Below are positions 1-5,633 of a DNA stretch of 7,475 bases, one piece after another (the first letter of the stretch is position 1; every line of letters begins with the position of its first letter). Origin of the DNA: Micrococcales bacterium. Lineage in GTDB: Bacteria; Actinomycetota; Actinomycetes; S36-B12; UBA5976. The stretch covers positions 1 to 7,475 of the forward strand of contig JAHEEQ010000124.1 of the NCBI GenBank assembly GCA_024640585.1, in the 5' to 3' direction. The notes below the pieces were generated by a model. It saw only the letters and a list, made by a program, of their open reading frames with translations. It was not told the origin of the DNA and made no database searches. The position numbers and the translations under genes were made by a program.

Positions 1-1
1 C

Positions 2-550
2 GCTGCTGCAAATGCAACAGGCACTGTTGCTGCTTGTTTTGCGCTCGGACTTCCATCATTTTCAGTTATCTATTTATTAAATCGTGCTTGGTATGCAATG
101 GAAAACACCAAAACTCCATTCGTAATTTCAATCTACATAAATGTGATTGCTCTAGCAATCAGCATTCCACTTTTCAATTTTGCAGATAATGAATTGAAAG
201 TTGCAATGTTTGGAGTTGGCTACACAATTACCTATTTGTGGGTTGGCGCATATTCATGGATTCGATTGCGAAAAGATCTTGGTTTCTTGCCAGCAGGTGC
301 AGTTTCAGTGATTTTGCTGCGTATTCTGATTGCAGTAATTCCGGCGATTGCCTTTTCTTTTGCATTTCGCAAATTTGGTCTATACGACATTCTTCCTGGC
401 CAACTTGGACTCTTCGCAGGATTGGTCGCTACATGGGGATTTGGCTTAATTTCCTACGTTTTTATTGCCAGTTTCTTGCAGGTATCTGAACTCAATGCTC
501 TCAAAGCACTGATTCGCCAGAAGCTTTCTAACCGTCAACCTGCCAAATAA
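2..550 (+). CDS. murJ: Lipid II flippase MurJ (MviN family), C-terminal part; 5' end outside window
   Basis: The open frame enters from the left edge (first full codon at 2) and ends with TAA at 548-550, giving 182 residues. MurJ moves the lipid-linked peptidoglycan precursor lipid II across the cytoplasmic membrane. The fragment is almost entirely hydrophobic helices joined by short polar loops: about five membrane segments, near fragment residues 6-30, 38-58, 65-88, 102-124 and 133-160. The stretch LNRAWYAMENTKTPF matches the MurJ pattern in which an Arg-Ala-(aromatic)-Tyr-Ala run is followed by a short polar turn and Thr-Pro-Phe. The protein stops about 20 residues after the last helix with a short basic tail (KLSNRQPAK), so there is no C-terminal cytoplasmic pseudokinase domain like that of mycobacterial MviN. 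The internal ATG at 98 is not the start, since homologous sequence continues upstream. The neighbouring trxB/trxA/cwlM order supports the assignment. Confidence 0.88.
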   Translation, partial: AAANATGTVAACFALGLPSFSVIYLLNRAWYAMENTKTPFVISIYINVIALAISIPLFNFADNELKVAMFGVGYTITYLWVGAYSWIRLRKDLGFLPAGAVSVILLRILIAVIPAIAFSFAFRKFGLYDILPGQLGLFAGLVATWGFGLISYVFIASFLQVSELNALKALIRQKLSNRQPAK

Positions 551-562
551 CTGAAGGCAACT

Positions 563-596
563 AAACTCCGCCTCTAATCAAGACTTTCTGGAGTTT
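563..596 (+). promoter_or_regulatory. Inverted repeat covering the trxB ribosome binding site
   Basis: AAACTCC at 563-569 is perfectly complementary to GGAGTTT at 590-596, with a 20-nt loop. The GGAG at 590-593 is the only good Shine-Dalgarno sequence for trxB (5 nt before the GTG at 599), so the 7-bp stem would sequester it. It could also act as a weak terminator-like hairpin, because four T residues follow at 594-597. The structure is seen directly; any regulatory role is inference. A 7-bp stem with a long loop is only marginally stable and could arise by chance. Confidence 0.3.
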
Positions 597-598
597 TC

Positions 599-1522
599 GT
601 GACCGTTCACAATGTAATCATCATCGGTTCAGGCCCATCTGGATACACCTCAGCGTTGTATGCAGCCCGTGCACAACTCGAACCACTGATCTTCGAAGGT
701 GCAGTTACTGCAGGTGGAGCTTTGATGAACACCACTGAAGTTGAAAACTTCCCGGGATTCCCAGAAGGCATCATGGGTCCAGCGCTAATGGAAAATATGC
801 GCGCGCAAGCTGCAAAATTTGGCGCCACATTTATCACCGATGATGTGACTGCTGTTGATTTTTCAAACGAAATCAAAACCGTAACCGATGGAAGCGGAAA
901 GACCTACCAAGCAAGATCAATCATCTTGGCAATGGGTTCTGCATACCGAGAACTTGGAGTACCAAACGAAAAGAGACTTTCAGGACATGGTGTTTCATGG
1001 TGTGCAACTTGTGATGGTTTCTTCTTCCGTGGTCAAACAATTGCAGTTGTTGGCGGTGGAGACTCTGCGGTTGAAGAAGCAACTTTCTTAACTCGTTTTG
1101 CCGAAAAGGTATACCTAGTTCACCGTCGTGACGAACTTCGTGCTTCAAAAATCATGGTGGCTCGTGCAGAGAAAGATCCAAAACTTGAATTTGTATGGAA
1201 CTCTGCAGTTGAAGAAGTTTTGGGTGAAGAACAAGTGACAGGTCTGAAGCTGAAAAACACAGTTGATGGAAGTGAATCGATATTGCCAGTTACTGGGCTG
1301 TTCGTTGCAATTGGACACGAACCACGTTCTGAACTCGTAAAGGGTGTAGTTGAAACCGACGCAGAAGGTTATGTGGTTGTAAAGGGTCGCACAACCGCAA
1401 CAAATATTGATGGTGTTTTCGCAGCCGGCGATCTTGTTGACAACCGCTACCGCCAAGCAATCACGGCTGCCGGCTCAGGTTGCGCCGCCGCTCTAGACGC
1501 TGAAAAGTGGCTAGCCCACTAA
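599..1522 (+). CDS. trxB: Thioredoxin-disulfide reductase (NADPH)
   Basis: This cytoplasmic FAD flavoenzyme uses NADPH to reduce thioredoxin. The 307-residue length is normal for the low-molecular-weight bacterial type. The FAD-binding glycine motif GSGPSG is at residues 10-15. The redox-active CATC (135-138) sits in the family context WCATCDG. The NADPH-binding fold has GGGDSAVEE (152-160) and the HRRDELRA run (175-182), whose arginines recognise the NADP phosphate. The C-terminal FAD signature [21 protein letters not shown] lies at about 274-294. The start is GTG at 599, preceded by GGAG at 590-593; the glycine motif begins only about ten residues in, as expected, so no longer start is needed. 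It lies 48 bp after murJ and 49 bp before its substrate gene trxA. The sigM sigma-factor gene found between murJ and trxB in mycobacteria is absent. All catalytic elements look intact. Confidence 0.97.
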   Translation: MTVHNVIIIGSGPSGYTSALYAARAQLEPLIFEGAVTAGGALMNTTEVENFPGFPEGIMGPALMENMRAQAAKFGATFITDDVTAVDFSNEIKTVTDGSGKTYQARSIILAMGSAYRELGVPNEKRLSGHGVSWCATCDGFFFRGQTIAVVGGGDSAVEEATFLTRFAEKVYLVHRRDELRASKIMVARAEKDPKLEFVWNSAVEEVLGEEQVTGLKLKNTVDGSESILPVTGLFVAIGHEPRSELVKGVVETDAEGYVVVKGRTTATNIDGVFAAGDLVDNRYRQAITAAGSGCAAALDAEKWLAH

Positions 1523-1571
1523 ATCCGCGCGGTTTTAATAGGCTTGGCTACAGATAAATAAGGAGAAATAA

Positions 1572-1895
1572 ATGGGCAACAACACAATCACAGTCACAGA
1601 TGCAGACTGGGACAGCAAAGTCCTCAAGAGTGAAAAACCAGTTTTGGTTGATTTCTGGGCTGAATGGTGTGGACCATGCCGAATGGTTGCTCCAATTTTG
1701 GAAGAAATCGCTGGCGAAAACGCTGGCCTCACAATTGCGAAATTGAATGTTGACGAAAACCCTGTATCTGCAGGAAATGCACGCGTAACGAGCATCCCAA
1801 CAATGAATGTTTATGTTGGCGGCGAACTTGTAAAGCAAATCATCGGTGCAAAGCCAAAAGCTGCCTTGCTCGCTGATTTGGCTGCATACCTATAA
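1572..1895 (+). CDS. trxA: Thioredoxin
   Basis: A 107-residue classical thioredoxin, the small cytoplasmic dithiol protein that reduces protein disulfides and is recycled by TrxB. The active site WCGPC is at residues 32-36. The buried Asp that tunes the cysteine pKa is D27 in the run VDFWAEWCGPC. The cis-proline is P76 in SIPT, and the C-terminal glycine-rich turn is near 83-92. There is no signal peptide or extra domain. The start is well supported: AAGGAG at 1560-1565 lies six bases before the ATG. Its partner trxB is immediately upstream and cwlM follows after eight bases, so the three genes are probably cotranscribed. Chance of misassignment is very low. Confidence 0.98.
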   Translation: MGNNTITVTDADWDSKVLKSEKPVLVDFWAEWCGPCRMVAPILEEIAGENAGLTIAKLNVDENPVSAGNARVTSIPTMNVYVGGELVKQIIGAKPKAALLADLAAYL

Positions 1896-1903
1896 GGATT
1901 GCT

Positions 1904-2920
1904 ATGCGCCTTCTTCGTCGAGGCGACCGTGATGTCGCTGTTGGCGAAATCAGAGCGCGCCTTTCCAATATGGGTTTCACAGTTGATTCAGATGAACCAA
2001 CTTTTTTTGATGAGCGCCTAGACATTGCGGTTCGCGCATTTCAAACTGCACGTGGTTTAAATCCAGATGGAATCATCGGACCTCTAACCCTCGGCAGACT
2101 TGAAGAAGCACTTTGGTCATTAGGTGATCGCATTCTTTCTTTTACACCTGGCAATTTGATGCAAGGTGATGATGTCGTATCACTGCAACAACGACTAACT
2201 ACATTGGGGTTTGATTGCGGAAAAGTAGATGGCATTTTTGGAAAGCGCACTAATGCTGCGTTGCAAGAATTTCAAAAAAGTGTTGGTTTAGTGCAAGATG
2301 GTGTTGCAGCTTCGCTAACTTTCGAAGCATTCCACAGATTGCGCAAAACAGTCTCCGGCGGCAGAAGCGAAAAACTACGTCAATCAGTTGTGCTTGATGC
2401 GATGCGCACAGGTATCGCCAACAAAACCATCGCAATCGATGCAGAAATAGGTGGCTCAAATGAAGAGCTCGTCAATTTAGTTGCGAACAAACTGCAAGGG
2501 CGATTAACTGCTTTAGGCGCCACGGTTGCACTTACCCATCCGCTGATGCAACCATCCAACTCAAGTGAAACTGAACGAGCAGAGCTTTGCAACAAAATTA
2601 AAGCAGATTTGGTTTTATCGATTCAATTAAATGGCGAAAGTGCCGAACTTATTTATCACTTTGGATCAGAGCACGGTGGCTGGTCTCACACAGGTCAACG
2701 TGCGGCAATGAGAATTTTAGATGCGGCATCACAAAGTACAAGTTGTGAATTCAATATGGCGGCTCGAACTTGGGAAATTTTGCGTTTAACAAAAATGCCA
2801 GCGCTAGTTATCAATTTGAATGGAATTGATAGTGAAAAATTAAGTGATAAGAAGTTTTTAGAAAATTTCGTATCCGGTACAGCCACCGGAATTTCAGTTT
2901 TCTTCGAGCCAGTTAACTAA
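1904..2920 (+). CDS. cwlM: CwlM-like peptidoglycan regulator: two PG-binding domains plus inactive amidase_3-type domain
   Basis: A 338-residue protein with no signal peptide, hence probably cytoplasmic. Two PG_binding_1 repeats lie at about 5-70 (core AVRAFQTARGLNPDGIIGP) and 88-146 (core ALQEFQKSVGLVQDG). A domain with the N-acetylmuramoyl-L-alanine amidase_3 fold follows at about 173-335. In active amidases it carries a zinc His in a DPGHGG-type motif, a Glu, a second His in SIHAN, and a catalytic Glu in LVE. Here these read AIDAEIGG (Ile at the first His), E187 retained in NEELVNL, SIQLN (Q241 at the second His), and ALVINLNG (Ile at the catalytic Glu). Three of four are lost, so hydrolysis is very unlikely. 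From memory, mycobacterial CwlM is similarly degenerate and shares YHFG...HG and RTW(E/D)(I/L)LRLT(K/R)MP; there it activates MurA and binds MurJ. This version ends right after the amidase fold, without the phosphorylated Thr-rich tail. SD AAGGA (1894-1898) overlaps the trxA stop, implying coupling. Confidence 0.88.
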   Translation: MRLLRRGDRDVAVGEIRARLSNMGFTVDSDEPTFFDERLDIAVRAFQTARGLNPDGIIGPLTLGRLEEALWSLGDRILSFTPGNLMQGDDVVSLQQRLTTLGFDCGKVDGIFGKRTNAALQEFQKSVGLVQDGVAASLTFEAFHRLRKTVSGGRSEKLRQSVVLDAMRTGIANKTIAIDAEIGGSNEELVNLVANKLQGRLTALGATVALTHPLMQPSNSSETERAELCNKIKADLVLSIQLNGESAELIYHFGSEHGGWSHTGQRAAMRILDAASQSTSCEFNMAARTWEILRLTKMPALVINLNGIDSEKLSDKKFLENFVSGTATGISVFFEPVN

Positions 2921-2925
2921 CTGAC

Positions 2926-3054
2926 TCAGAACTCACTCTCGTCATCATCAAATTCAGCTGATGCAAGATCAAGGTTTGGTGCTACTAAGCTCAAAATAAA
3001 TCCTGCAATAACGCCAACTGCCAACAGAGCCAATAAGCCTTTTAGAACCTTCAT
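2926..3054 (-). CDS. Small single-helix membrane protein, 42 aa, unknown function
   Basis: I do not recognise this gene. The minus-strand frame starts with ATG (complement of 3052-3054) and stops with TGA (complement of 2926-2928). A strong Shine-Dalgarno GGAGGA (complement of 3058-3063) lies four bases upstream, which is the main reason to call it. The product begins MKVLKG, then has a hydrophobic stretch at about residues 4-25 (LLALLAVGVIAGFILSLV), then APNLDLASAEF and a strongly acidic end (DDDESEF). The lysines before the helix suggest the N-terminus is inside and the acidic tail outside. The ASA at 31-33 resembles a signal-peptidase site, but cleavage would leave only nine residues, so a membrane anchor is more likely. 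It is convergent with cwlM (5 bp apart) and divergent from the aminotransferase gene. It is not a shadow of any other coding frame. Confidence 0.72.
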   Translation of the reverse strand: MKVLKGLLALLAVGVIAGFILSLVAPNLDLASAEFDDDESEF

Positions 3055-3078
3055 GATTCCTCCGATTTCCTAAGGTAA

Positions 3079-3105
3079 TTGTGCTCCTAAATCACGCTTG
3101 TGCTC
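3079..3105. repeat. 8-bp direct repeat TTGTGCTC, possible operator
   Basis: TTGTGCTC occurs at 3079-3086 and again at 3098-3105, 19 bases apart start to start, in the middle of the divergent promoter region. Two exact copies about two helical turns apart could be a binding site for a regulator controlling one or both flanking genes. The repeat is seen directly; the operator role is inference, and coincidence is possible at this length. Confidence 0.3.
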
Positions 3106-3153
3106 AACTTCGAACCCCAGGCGAGAAATGTGATAGGAAATAGGGCAATGTAC

Positions 3154-3170
3154 GCACCCTAAGGAGGTGC
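3154..3170 (+). promoter_or_regulatory. Near-perfect Shine-Dalgarno within a short inverted repeat
   Basis: AAGGAGGTG at 3161-3169 is a nine-base full complement of the usual 16S rRNA 3' end, four bases before the ATG at 3174, and fixes the start of the aminotransferase. GCACC (3154-3158) can pair with GGTGC (3166-3170) around a 7-nt loop that presents AAGGA. The ribosome binding site is therefore half in the loop and half in the stem. The site itself is certain enough; the hairpin is only five base pairs. Confidence 0.6.
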
Positions 3171-3173
3171 AAT

Positions 3174-4478
3174 ATGCAACAAGACGGCTCACGTTTAGAC
3201 CCATGGATTTCAAGGTACGCAACTCGAGCCTCGAGTATGACGGCTAGTGAAATCCGTTCATTGTTTGCGGTTGCATCTCGCCCTGAAGTGGTTTCCCTTG
3301 CCGGTGGTATGCCATATGTGCAGGCTTTAGACCTCGATGTGATGGCTGAAAACATCGCCAAAATGATCCGCGAACGCGGCGCAACCGCTTTGCAGTATGG
3401 CTCTGGTCAAGGTGATCCAATTTTGCGTGAGCAAATTCTTGAAGTTATGGCCGAAGTTGGCATTAGCGCAAATGCCGATGACATTGTTGTGACGACTGGT
3501 TCACAAATGGCACTTGACTTAGTTGTTCGAGTTTTTTGCGATCCAGGCGATGTGGTTTTAGTTGAATCACCTTCATACGTCGGTGCGCTTGGGGTTTTCC
3601 GTGCATATGAATGTGAAGTTGTGCATGTGCCAATGGATGAAATTGGTTTAAATCCAGTTGCACTAGAAGAAATTGTTAAGCGTCTCGAAAAAGAAGGAAA
3701 GAAGATCAAACTTCTTTACACAATTCCTTCGTACCACAATCCAGGTGGTATCACTCAAACAGCAGAACGACGACAACAAATACTTGAGGTAGCGCGTCGC
3801 CATTCACTTGCTGTGCTTGAGGATGATCCTTACGGATTACTTGGATTTGATGGTCAAGTTCCTCGCGCTATGCGAGCTGATGAAGCCAATCAAGTTTTGT
3901 ATCTTGGTTCTTTTTCAAAAACCATTGCTTCTGGATTGCGTGTTGGTTGGGTTTTAGCTCCGCACGGTGTACGTGAAAAATTAGTTCTAGCTGCAGAATC
4001 TGCTGTGCTTTGCCCATCAAATTTTTCACAACTAGCAGTTAGTGAATACCTAAAAAATCAGCCATGGCGTGAACAAATTTCAATTTTCCGCGATACCTAC
4101 AAACTTCGACGCGATGCGCTTCTCGACACTATGAAGTTGTTAATGCCTGCCGGAACAAAATGGACGGTGCCAACTGGCGGTTTTTATTCTTGGGTGACTT
4201 TGCCTGAAGGAATTGATTCACGCGCAATGTTGCCAAGAGCCGTAACCTCGCTAGTAGCATATGTTCCTGGCACTGGCTTTTATGTTGATGGCCAAGGCAG
4301 TAGCAATTTACGTTTGTCTTACTGCTACCCAACACCTGACCGAATTGTTGAAGGTGTGCGTCGTCTTGCTGGCGTTGTTGAACAAGAACTTGATTTACTT
4401 GCAACCTTTGGTCCAGATGCGATGCCGCAAACTGAAATGCCAAACTTTGCAAACACTCCCGCTCCAAACGTGAGGTAG
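3174..4478 (+). CDS. PLP-dependent aminotransferase, class I/II (MocR/2-aminoadipate aminotransferase-like)
   Basis: A 434-residue cytoplasmic fold-type I aminotransferase without the N-terminal GntR DNA-binding domain of true MocR regulators. Visible motifs in order: SLAGGMP (41-47), a substrate-region signature; LQYGSGQGDPILREQI (73-88); TTGSQMALDL (107-116), which contacts the cofactor phosphate; IPSYHNPGG (184-192) with N189; EDDPYG (216-221), whose Asp pairs with the pyridine nitrogen; GSFSKTIASGLRVGW (245-259) with K249 as the Schiff-base lysine; and NLRLSYCY (378-385) with R380 binding the substrate carboxylate. All key residues are present, so it should be active. The class covers 2-aminoadipate, aromatic and branched-chain substrates, and the sequence does not decide between them. 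The last 25 or so residues form a Pro/Asn-rich tail of no known domain. The start follows a perfect Shine-Dalgarno. Its stop is three bases before ddl, whose ribosome site lies inside this gene's end. Confidence 0.92.
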   Translation: MQQDGSRLDPWISRYATRASSMTASEIRSLFAVASRPEVVSLAGGMPYVQALDLDVMAENIAKMIRERGATALQYGSGQGDPILREQILEVMAEVGISANADDIVVTTGSQMALDLVVRVFCDPGDVVLVESPSYVGALGVFRAYECEVVHVPMDEIGLNPVALEEIVKRLEKEGKKIKLLYTIPSYHNPGGITQTAERRQQILEVARRHSLAVLEDDPYGLLGFDGQVPRAMRADEANQVLYLGSFSKTIASGLRVGWVLAPHGVREKLVLAAESAVLCPSNFSQLAVSEYLKNQPWREQISIFRDTYKLRRDALLDTMKLLMPAGTKWTVPTGGFYSWVTLPEGIDSRAMLPRAVTSLVAYVPGTGFYVDGQGSSNLRLSYCYPTPDRIVEGVRRLAGVVEQELDLLATFGPDAMPQTEMPNFANTPAPNVR

Positions 4479-4481
4479 AAA

Positions 4482-5423
4482 ATGCAGGTTGTAATCCTTG
4501 CTGGTGGCTTGTCGCACGAACGCGATGTGTCAGAAAAGTCTGGCCGTCGTCTGGCTGAAAGTCTCAGAGATATTGGTCACGATGTTATTGTTAAAGACAC
4601 CGATCAGACTTTGCTCAAATTCTTAGCAGACAAGAATCCAGATGTAGTAGTTCCGATGTTGCATGGTGCGGCCGGTGAAGATGGAACTTTGCGCGATGTC
4701 CTTGAAGCATTAGAAGTTCCATATGTTGGCTCGACTCCAGATGCCTGCCGCGTTGCTTTCGATAAACCAGTGGCAAAATCAATCGTTGCTGCTAGTGGAA
4801 TAAAAGTTCCGAACGGTGTTGCCCTTCCACACTCAACTTTTCGTGAATTGGGTGCTGATGCCGTGATGGCCGCAGTTCTAAATCGAGTTGGACTTCCAGC
4901 GATGGTGAAACCTGCACGAGGTGGATCGGCTCAAGGTGCAACCATCGTAACCGAAGCTAATCAACTTCCAAGTTCACTTGTTGGCGCTTTTGCATATGGT
5001 GAAATTGCAGTTGTCGAACAATTTATCCAAGGGACTGAAGTTGCAGCCTCTGTAATAGAAACTGAAAACGGATTAAAGGTTTTACCAATTGTTGAAATCC
5101 TGCCAGACAGCGGTTTTTATGACTACCACCACCGCTACACCGCTGGAATAACTGAATTTTTCTGTCCAGCTCGACTAGATGATGTAATTGTGAAAAAGAT
5201 TGAAGATGCAGCCAAACTCATTCACACATCATTAAACCTTCGAGATTTTTCCCGCAGTGACCTGATTGTCGATAAGACTGGTGAAATTTGGTTCATTGAA
5301 GTCAATGTTGCTCCAGGTTTGACTGAAACCTCACTTTTCCCGCAGTCTGCAGAGGCGAGCGATGCCGAACTTGGTGTAATTTTCGATGCATTAATAAAAA
5401 GAGCTGTTAAGCGAGGTAAATAA
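4482..5423 (+). CDS. ddl: D-alanine--D-alanine ligase family ATP-grasp enzyme
   Basis: Ddl joins two D-alanines using ATP, making the dipeptide added to the peptidoglycan stem by MurF. Length (313) is typical. The N-terminal GGLSHERDVS has E13, equivalent to E. coli DdlB E15; PMLHGAAGEDGTLR (58-71) is the family HG..GEDG motif. ATP-grasp elements are KPARGGSAQG (143-152), with S149 at the DdlB S150 position, and GFYDYHHRY (211-219), with Y219 at the DdlB Y216 position. The metal ligands are D260, E273 and N275 in RSD and EVNVAPG. Departures from textbook Ddl are GSAQG for GSSVG, HHRY for EAKY, and NVAPG for NTSPG. This could be an actinobacterial paralogue with altered amino-acid preference, the main Ddl being elsewhere. 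SD GAGG (4472-4475) overlaps the end of the aminotransferase gene; copZ begins on the base after the stop. Confidence 0.87.
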   Translation: MQVVILAGGLSHERDVSEKSGRRLAESLRDIGHDVIVKDTDQTLLKFLADKNPDVVVPMLHGAAGEDGTLRDVLEALEVPYVGSTPDACRVAFDKPVAKSIVAASGIKVPNGVALPHSTFRELGADAVMAAVLNRVGLPAMVKPARGGSAQGATIVTEANQLPSSLVGAFAYGEIAVVEQFIQGTEVAASVIETENGLKVLPIVEILPDSGFYDYHHRYTAGITEFFCPARLDDVIVKKIEDAAKLIHTSLNLRDFSRSDLIVDKTGEIWFIEVNVAPGLTETSLFPQSAEASDAELGVIFDALIKRAVKRGK

Positions 5424-5633
5424 ATGTCTACTACTCAAATCAAAGTATCTGGTATGACCTGTGGCCACTGCGTTCAATCCGTGACTGAAGAACTAAAAGA
5501 AATTTCTGGGGTCACAGATGTAAACGTGGTTTTGGAATCTGGTGAAGTCACAATTGAATCTGATTCAGATCTAAGCAATGCTGATGTTGTTGCAGCAGTT
5601 AAAGAAGCAGGTTACGAAGTCGTAGGTGCATAA
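5424..5633 (+). CDS. copZ: Copper chaperone, heavy-metal-associated (HMA) domain protein, CopZ-like
   Basis: A 69-residue single-domain HMA protein. The metal-binding motif MTCGHC is at residues 11-16, with cysteines C13 and C16 for Cu(I). The rest fits the ferredoxin-like beta-alpha-beta-beta-alpha-beta fold: a helix around 14-27 ([13 protein letters not shown]), strands near 32-37 and 40-45, a helix near 51-62, and the ending EAGYEV typical of the family. CopZ proteins carry Cu(I) in the cytosol and hand it to the N-terminal HMA domain of CopA, which is encoded directly downstream. The SD GAGGT (5413-5417) lies in the ddl 3' end. The TAA stop shares its last base with the copA ATG (TAATG), so the two are translationally coupled and probably made in linked amounts. 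Confidence 0.95.
   Translation: MSTTQIKVSGMTCGHCVQSVTEELKEISGVTDVNVVLESGEVTIESDSDLSNADVVAAVKEAGYEVVGA

Larger units (their letters stand above)
3055..3173. promoter_or_regulatory. Divergent intergenic region, probable promoters for the small membrane protein and the aminotransferase-copA operon
   Basis: These 119 bp separate two genes transcribed away from each other, so both promoters most likely lie here. Plus-strand candidate: TAGGAA at 3134-3139 resembles an actinobacterial -10 box, but no convincing -35 sits at the usual distance. Minus-strand candidate: TAGGAG (complement of about 3083-3088) with a weak TTCGAA about 18 bases upstream. Neither box pair is strong enough to call alone. 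The region also holds an 8-bp direct repeat and a hairpin over the downstream ribosome binding site. It is the only long spacer upstream of the whole aminotransferase-ddl-copZ-copA run. Confidence 0.5.

Noticed and set aside
98..550. Separate 150-residue membrane protein starting at ATG 98
   Set aside because: The same frame is open to the left edge and the upstream residues (ALGLPSFSVIYLLNRAWYA) match MurJ, so it is the end of a longer gene.
551..598. Disulfide-stress (SigR/SigH-type) promoter ahead of trxB
   Set aside because: Only a loose GGCAAC match is present and no GTTG-type -10 element lies at the expected distance.
1525..1532. CCGCGCGG palindrome followed by TTTT after trxB, as an intrinsic terminator
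   Set aside because: The palindrome leaves no loop, so it cannot form a useful hairpin, and trxA follows at once with a good ribosome site; trxB and trxA are probably cotranscribed.
2910..2923. CAGTTA-AC-TAACTG inverted repeat at the cwlM stop, as a terminator
   Set aside because: The stem is AT-rich with a 2-nt loop and no T tract on either strand. Convergent genes here may need a terminator, but this one is not convincing.
3104..3361. Minus-strand 85-residue frame overlapping the divergent region and the aminotransferase start
   Set aside because: Mostly antisense to the well-supported aminotransferase gene, with no recognisable protein features or convincing ribosome site.
3174..4478. 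MocR-type transcription regulator
   Set aside because: The aminotransferase fold is complete but there is no N-terminal winged-helix GntR domain; the protein begins about 40 residues before the SLAGGMP motif.
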